From positions 1-48,383 of the forward strand of contig CAZSLV010000001.1 in NCBI GenBank assembly GCA_964607545.1: a stretch of 48,383 nucleotides of DNA. Direction: 5' to 3'. Numbering within the stretch: position 1 is the first letter of the stretch; the number at the start of each line of letters is the position of its first letter. The DNA is from Gudongella sp964607545 (GTDB lineage Bacteria > Bacillota > Clostridia > Tissierellales > Tissierellaceae). Position numbers and translations under genes: made by a program. Below are positions 44,161 through 48,383 of the stretch, one piece after another. The notes under the pieces were generated by a model. The model saw nothing but the letters and a program-made list of their open reading frames with translations, ran no database searches and had not been told where the DNA came from.

Positions 44161-45531
44161 TTATTGTAGTGGTGGTGGTAGATCTGGTATAAGTGTTTCA
44201 TTTAAAGTACTGTCTGTTTCTCTAAAGTCTTTTTCACTTAACCATATCTTAGTATTTTCATGACATGATTCACAACTTTCATTTTGGAAGGTACTCTTTT
44301 GTATATTATGAGTTGGAGAATACTTCCAATTTGTCTTAGTATTATACTTTGGCATTAAGTTGTCACCAACTACTTCTAGCATATTCTCTTGGCCAGGTAC
44401 ATGTCTAAGGGTTACGTATTTGTATGGTCTTTCTTCAGATACTAGTGGATTATAGCCCACCCTAAACATAATCTTTTTCTCTGATGATGACCCTAGTCCA
44501 CTTCCATCTGCTTTTTCATCTAAGTGACACTCAAAACAGTTGTTGTTTGCTTGAGCATGGCATACTTGACAAGAAAGTGAATCTCCATGAACCTTATGTT
44601 CTACATCTGTTGCTACTTCAGGGTCCTTGTCTTCATGACAATCTAAACAAGATGGTAGGTCTTCTTCCCACATATTATAGGATACCTCTATAGATGAATC
44701 TCCATGGAAGTTACTCTTAGGATGACAATCCATACATGTCATACCCTTTTCATAGTGAACATCTCCTCCAAAACCTACTAGGCCCATATATTCCCCTGCG
44801 TTTCTTGCATTATGGCAAGCATAGCAGTTTTCTTCCATTGAAGGTGTACCTAGGAAATTATGTTGGTCTACTAAACCTTCTGAGAAGTTCTTTGCCCTAC
44901 TTACATGGCAATCTCCGCAAGTTGCATGACACTTATAACAATCATTGTCAAATACTTCTTCGTGATGCGGTGAATCAGATAAAGAAGATACATCTGTAAA
45001 TTCAATTAATCCATTTGCCATACCATGAAGGTTGTAATGAATTGAAGTTGCATAGTCTCCTGTGACATTTGCATGACATGCCCCGCAATTTGCTTCAAAA
45101 TCTCTTGATGGATATGAGTCCATCCCTGCGTGAGCTGCTGCTTGGTCAGGTACATTTTCCCCACCATGACAGGCAATACAGCCTAGGCCACCATGGGTTG
45201 ATTCTACAAACTCTTGTGATACTAAAAACATTTGTACAGCTTCCAGCTGTGGTCCAGGGGCCCCTCAACCACCAGTGTCTTCAGCGGCTGGTTCATCTTG
45301 ACCCTTGGTGGAGGCTGCGATGATAGCTTCATTTGTATGACAAGCTATACAACTTGAACTATCAACTGTTTCAAATTCAAATGGCTTGTCTTCTCCACCT
45401 ACTGCTGTGTAATCTTCTTCTGGCAACCCTGGTGCTATACCAAATTGGTAAATCCCAAGGGCAGCAATTCCAATTACACCTACTATTACTAAACTGCTTA
45501 TCCAGTTATTAAATATTTTCGGCTTTGACAC
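44161..45531 (-). CDS. Membrane-anchored undecahaem cytochrome c with predicted selenocysteine
   Basis: Two same-frame segments are separated only by a TGA (45265-45267). Read through, they give 456 aa with Sec89. An N-terminal helix (about 11-33) anchors the protein outside the membrane. Eleven CxxCH haem sites are present: CIACH at 61-65 before the Sec, then CIACH, CGACH, CYKCH, CGDCH, CYACH, CMDCH, CLDCH, CQVCH, CFECH and CESCH. Sec lies in a Gly/Pro linker (DTGG-U-GAPGPQ) between haems 1 and 2. The start is GTG at 45531, eight bases after AGGAGG; a GTG at 45540 overlaps that site. A hairpin 15 nt after TGA supports Sec. The electron acceptor is unknown; the upstream rhodanese suggests sulfur chemistry. 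A disabling mutation is the alternative reading. Confidence 0.8.
45236..45250 (-). promoter_or_regulatory. SECIS-like hairpin of the cytochrome gene
   Basis: On the minus strand, ACAGCT, loop GGA, AGCTGT forms a perfect 6-bp stem. It begins 15 nt after the TGA, so the apical loop starts at nt 21. Its position and the G at the start of the loop fit the bacterial SECIS pattern. It could also be drawn as a 5-bp stem with loop TGGAA. Confidence 0.6.
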
Positions 45532-45586
45532 AGACTTCACCTCCTATAACTTGGATTTTTGTGTCATATAAGTCCAAGTGATGTGA

Positions 45587-46543
45587 TTAATCTGTTACCT
45601 TTTCTAATCCTGCTTCATCCCAACCTGTCATTCCCCTATTAAGAGAAATAGCATTGTATCCCATCATTCTCATAGCGCCTATTGTTACACCAGCAGTTTG
45701 TCCTGTGTAGCAATATACATAAACTGGTCTATTCATAGGTATTGAATCAATATTAGCTCCAACTTCCTTATAAGGTATATGGATAGCTGTAGGGATATGT
45801 CCTTCTGCAAAGTCTTCAGCTCTTCTAATTGAAAGAACAGTTACTGCATCTGGATTTTCTTCTATTATAGCATTTAGGTCTGCAGGAGAAATTATATAGT
45901 TTTCCCCTTCTTTAAAGTAAGCTTTAGCTGCATCCCATAAAATTTGTCCTCTTTCATCTAGCTCAGGTGCTTTTGCTTCTGGTAATTCATTTGCTTCCAT
46001 TTCAAGAGTATCTTCACCTAATTCAAGTGGAGCCCAACCAAATTTCATTCCTCCAAAGAATGAAACTGCTTTAAATCCTAAAATATTAGCTAAAGCTGCA
46101 ACTTGTGCAGAAGTTTGTCCTGAATAGCACTGGAAAACGATTTGCTTATTCATAGGAAGTACATCTAAGTGTTCTCCAACTTTTCCATAAGGAATATTAA
46201 CAGCACCAGCAATATGGCCTGTTGCATAATCTTCTGGTGATCTTAAGTCTACCCAAAATACTGCATCTGGATTTTCTTCTTTTAAAGCTAATGCTTCATC
46301 AGCCTTAGTGATCATATCATCTGGTATGTTATTTAAAAATTCTACTGCTGCTTCTTTAAGTACATCCTCTGGAACAAGTGCTGGTTCCGCAGGCTCTTCT
46401 GGTTCTTCTGGTTCTACTGCTGGCTCTTCAACTGGTGCTGGTTCTACTGGTGCTGGTTCTTCCTTTGGTGCACATGCTGTTAGCACACTGAAACTCATAA
46501 GAAGCACTAGCAACATGCTTAAAAACTTGATTCTTTTTTGCAT
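45587..46543 (-). CDS. Tandem-rhodanese lipoprotein
   Basis: This 318-aa exported lipoprotein has a lipobox VLTAC with Cys24, then an Ala/Pro/Glu-rich linker (about 27-58) and two rhodanese domains (about 75-175 and 215-318). Active-site cysteines are Cys139 in QCYSGQT and Cys278 in YCYTGQT, both with complete CxxGxT loops. Rhodaneses carry sulfane sulfur as a persulfide, so it could deliver or accept sulfur at the outer membrane face. It is the first gene of a unit with the Sec cytochrome (about 55 bases away) and has a strong promoter. AAGGAGG precedes the ATG. Confidence 0.9.
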   Translation of the reverse strand: MQKRIKFLSMLLVLLMSFSVLTACAPKEEPAPVEPAPVEEPAVEPEEPEEPAEPALVPEDVLKEAAVEFLNNIPDDMITKADEALALKEENPDAVFWVDLRSPEDYATGHIAGAVNIPYGKVGEHLDVLPMNKQIVFQCYSGQTSAQVAALANILGFKAVSFFGGMKFGWAPLELGEDTLEMEANELPEAKAPELDERGQILWDAAKAYFKEGENYIISPADLNAIIEENPDAVTVLSIRRAEDFAEGHIPTAIHIPYKEVGANIDSIPMNRPVYVYCYTGQTAGVTIGAMRMMGYNAISLNRGMTGWDEAGLEKVTD

Positions 46544-46618
46544 ACAAATTCCTCCTTGTTTTGTTAGTTAATAAATTAACTTATTTTCTTAGCACTATTT
46601 CATAAGTACCTTAATTTT

Positions 46619-46646
46619 AGTATAGCATTTAAAGGAGATATGTCAA
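46619..46646 (-). promoter_or_regulatory. Promoter of the rhodanese-cytochrome operon
   Basis: On the minus strand, a perfect TTGACA (46646-46641), a 16-base spacer and TATACT (46624-46619). The predicted leader is about 70 nt. Confidence 0.65.
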
Positions 46647-46915
46647 TAATATTACTGGCTTAGACTATGGATTCTAGGGGTATTTCACTGATAGAAAATA
46701 GCTTCATATTAACCCTTATAGGTCCTTTTAGACTCTTTACATGCCTCATCCCTAGCTATTGGAAGGACTAGGAGACTCCTCATAAAAGTAAATATTTTTG
46801 CAAGATCTTTTAGATGCTAAAAAAATCAAGAAACTTAAGGCAGATAATATAGGAAAAAGGTCCTATGGCCTTTAGTCTATCTGTTAGTTTCTTATAAGCT
46901 TAATATATCTCCATA
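46647..46915. other. Gene-free intergenic stretch
   Basis: No convincing gene is seen. Short frames on both strands are interrupted. A minus-strand 29-codon frame (about 46665-46751) begins MRHVKSLKGPIRVN, and a plus-strand tail ends KADNIGKRSYGL near 46877. Either may be a decayed remnant. A weak hairpin (AAAGG/CCTTT) is at about 46857-46873. Confidence 0.3.
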
Positions 46916-46924
46916 TGGTATAAT
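46916..46924 (+). promoter_or_regulatory. Extended -10 promoter of the glutaredoxin-like gene
   Basis: TGG followed by TATAAT (46919-46924) is an extended -10 element. No good -35 is present at 17 bases. The predicted leader is about 27 nt. Confidence 0.45.
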
Positions 46925-46957
46925 AAAAGTATTAAATAACTTAGGAGGTAATGGAAA

Positions 46958-47230
46958 ATGAAGAAACAATTAACTGTATTTGGAAGCCCTATCTGACCAG
47001 AATGTGAACCCTTAAGAGAGTTGCTCTTAAAAAACAATATAGAATTTGAATATATAGATATTACTGAAAGCATAAAGAACTTAAAAACATTTTTAACTTT
47101 AAGGGATAGTAACCCTTATTTTGATAAGATTAAGGAAAAGGGAAGTGTTGGGATTCCAACCATTGTAATTGGAGAAGGTGAAGAGTTTATTTATGGTTCT
47201 TTAGATATAGATTTAGATAAACTAAGATAA
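46958..47230 (+). CDS. Glutaredoxin-like selenoprotein, in-frame UGA
   Basis: Reading through the TGA at 46994-46996 gives a 90-aa thioredoxin-fold protein beginning MKKQLTVFGSPI-U-PEC. Sec13 and Cys16 form a UxxC redox motif where glutaredoxins have CxxC. The cis-proline segment VGIPTIV and the FIYGSLDID end fit the fold. The start is the ATG at 46958, nine bases after AGGAGG; an ATG at 46951 is out of frame and too close. A SECIS-like hairpin follows the TGA. It is likely a thiol-disulfide or peroxide-linked reductase. A damaged catalase gene is next, suggesting an oxidative-stress locus. Confidence 0.88.
47012..47030 (+). promoter_or_regulatory. SECIS-like hairpin of the glutaredoxin-like gene
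   Basis: TTAAGAG, loop AGTTG, CTCTTAA forms a perfect 7-bp stem. The loop begins 23 nt after the TGA and has G at position two, as expected for bacterial SECIS elements. Confidence 0.75.
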
Positions 47231-47277
47231 TTCTAATGGGTCCAAGTTTCTAAGTTGGGTATAAATATAAGTAGGTA

Positions 47278-47296
47278 TTATAAAATTGTTTTATAA
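47278..47296. promoter_or_regulatory. PerR/Fur-like palindrome before the catalase remnant
   Basis: TTATAAAA, three bases, TTTTATAA is a perfect palindrome that resembles the PerR box (TTATAATnATTATAA) in base content and arm sequence, though its spacing differs. It contains a possible -10 (TATAAT, 47292-47297). PerR control of catalase genes is common in Firmicutes. The regulator is inferred. Confidence 0.45.
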
Positions 47297-47342
47297 TATA
47301 TGTACTTAATGTCTAAAGGAATGTCTAAAGGGAGGAATGTGA

Positions 47343-48270
47343 ATGGATAAAAAAAGTAATCCTAAGAAAAATCCCATGGATAAACCTTTATGAAGCAATT
47401 GAACAGGAAAAATTCCCTAAATGGAAAGTTTATATACAAGTTATGACTGAAGAAGAAGCTGATAATATGGAAAATAATCCCTTTGACCTAACTAAGATGT
47501 GGTTAAAGAAAGACTTCCCTCTTATTCCTGTTGGTGAATTTGAGTTAAATAAAAATCCTGATAATTACTTTGCCCAAATAGAACAAGCAGCCTTTAACCC
47601 AGCAAGTGTAGTTCCAGGTGTAAGTTTTTCTCCTGATAGGATGCTACAAGGTAGATTGTTTTCATATGGTGATGCCCAAAGATATCGTTTAGGTGTAAAC
47701 CACCACCAAATACCAGTGAATTCACCCAAAAATGTAGAGAACCCTCACAGCTTCCACCGTGATGGACAAATGAGAGTAGATGGAAATTTAGGTAGTGAGT
47801 TGCATTATGAGCCAAACAGCTATGGGAATTGGACAGATAATCCACATAATAATGAGCCTATGGAAAAGGGTGGAGATGTTTATAGGTATGACTTTAGGGA
47901 AGATGATAGTGATTACTATACCCAGCCAGGCCTATTATTTAGGGCTATGACGGATGACCAGAAAAAAGTTCTTTTCTATAATACAGCAAGGAACATGGGA
48001 GACTCAACTTTACAAATAAAACACAGGCATATATACAATTGCTATATGGCAGATCCAGAATATGGAAAGGGTGTAGCAGATGCTATGAATATTATGCTTG
48101 ATGATGTAGACTTGAACTTGCCTAAAAAAGATTCACATGAAAATCTTAAAAAAGCTAATAATTTGCATCCAGATTTAAACCTACCAACAGAACCACTAGA
48201 CCCAGGTATGGAAATAGATACAAATAAGTACGATTATATAGAACCTGAAAACGATCCTTGGCTTTTATAA
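47343..48270 (+). pseudogene. katA: Catalase (KatA-type) with internal deletion and frameshift
   Basis: A ribosome site GGAGG and the ATG at 47343 open a short frame (MDKKSNPKKNPMDKPL) that stops at 47391. In another frame, catalase homology starts at about 47383 (NLYEAIEQEKFPKWK) and runs to 48270, about 295 aa of the C-terminal part. The proximal haem-tyrosine motif RLFSYGDAQRYRLG is intact. About 200 N-terminal residues, including the distal His and Asn of the active site, are missing. A deletion that joined the first 14 codons to codon about 215 explains this. The product cannot be an active catalase. Assembly error is possible. Stops in more than one type (TGA, TGA, TAA) argue against selenocysteine here. 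Confidence 0.82.
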
Positions 48271-48288
48271 GACTTTAAGATTTATAAT

Positions 48289-48328
48289 AAAGAAATGGGA
48301 AATAATATTCCATTTCTTTATTTTTTTT
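48289..48328 (+). terminator. Terminator after the catalase remnant
   Basis: AAAGAAATGG pairs with CCATTTCTTT (48310-48319), followed by a run of eight Ts. Confidence 0.85.
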
Positions 48329-48370
48329 GTATATATAATTATTTTTAGGGTAAAATAAAAAAAATAAATA

Positions 48371-48376
48371 AAGGAG
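48371..48376 (+). promoter_or_regulatory. Ribosome binding site of a gene beginning past the window edge
   Basis: AAGGAG lies seven bases before the end of the window in an A-rich leader. It predicts a plus-strand gene starting at or just after 48384. Confidence 0.4.
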
Positions 48377-48383
48377 TTGTTTA

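Noticed and set aside
44484..45323. Several plus-strand frames opposite the cytochrome gene.
   Set aside because: They mirror the repeated CxxCH codons, lack ribosome sites and resemble no protein.
46380..46480. Repetitive Glu/Pro/Ala-coding stretch as a possible tandem repeat element.
   Set aside because: It is the low-complexity linker after the lipobox of the rhodanese protein, a common feature of lipoproteins.
46647..46915. Short frames as a hidden small gene.
   Set aside because: They are under 30 codons, lack ribosome sites and show no recognisable motif.
47391..47418. TGA codons in the short catalase start frame as selenocysteine.
   Set aside because: A second TGA and a TAA follow in the same frame, and catalase homology resumes in a different frame. 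A deletion with frameshift explains it better.

Overview
The window looks like chromosome from a low-GC, anaerobic, Clostridia-type Firmicute, possibly of the Tissierellia (Tissierella/Sporanaerobacter kind). The lineage is inferred from A+T-rich DNA, strong AGGAGG ribosome sites, the tmk-darA-holB-ricT-trmN-rsmI-abrB gene order shared with Bacillus, a Na+-type V-ATPase, System II cytochrome c maturation and heavy use of in-frame UGA. No marker fixes the genus. I found no CRISPR array, prophage or intact insertion sequence. One tRNA gene (Val-GAC) is present.

Layout. 1-1305: a 3D-domain cell-wall protein with a WalR-like box. 1305-11132 (minus): a glycogen operon in the order glgB-glgC-glgD-glgA-phosphorylase-like gene-pulA. 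The phosphorylase homologue has lost its PLP lysine and other active-site residues. 11153-11277: a structured repeat. 11271-14135 (minus): a HerA-NurA pair. 14214-20894: abrB, rsmI, trmN-like, a small ferredoxin, ricT, holB, two tandem c-di-AMP receptor paralogues, tmk and a PLP decarboxylase. 20995-23388: a two-gene AmmeMemoRadiSam system. 23453-25598: ribosomal protein L25, a small CC/Se selenoprotein and a YibE/F membrane protein. 25853-29083: tRNA-Val, a CsbD protein, an FAD oxidoreductase, and a cysteine hydrolase-nadE operon. 29172-37636 (minus): a complete nine-gene V-type ATPase operon with the Na+-ligand signature in subunit K. 37790-40100: MOSC, GNAT, DUF5996 and Lrp genes. 40346-41629: kynureninase, with a consensus cre site inside its promoter.

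The most interesting part is 41982-48270. A tandem-rhodanese lipoprotein is followed by an 11-haem membrane-anchored cytochrome c whose frame is crossed by a single UGA with a SECIS-like hairpin just downstream. ResB and CcsA, the cytochrome c maturation pair, come next. Divergently there is a glutaredoxin-like selenoprotein, also with UGA plus hairpin, and a catalase gene that has lost its N-terminal third. I read the rhodanese-cytochrome-Ccs block as a candidate respiratory or sulfur-handling module built around a selenocysteine multihaem cytochrome.

Three UGA-containing genes in about 23 kb (24165-24452, 44161-45531, 46958-47230) support real selenocysteine decoding. Each has a hairpin whose apical loop begins 21-23 nt after UGA, and two share an AGUUG loop. 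The genes for the Sec machinery itself (selA, selB, selC, selD) are not in the window.

The only gene-free stretch over 300 bases is 46544-46957. It holds a strong minus-strand promoter for the rhodanese operon, an extended -10 promoter for the glutaredoxin gene, and about 270 bp in which I see nothing clear. Positions 1-144 also show nothing convincing.
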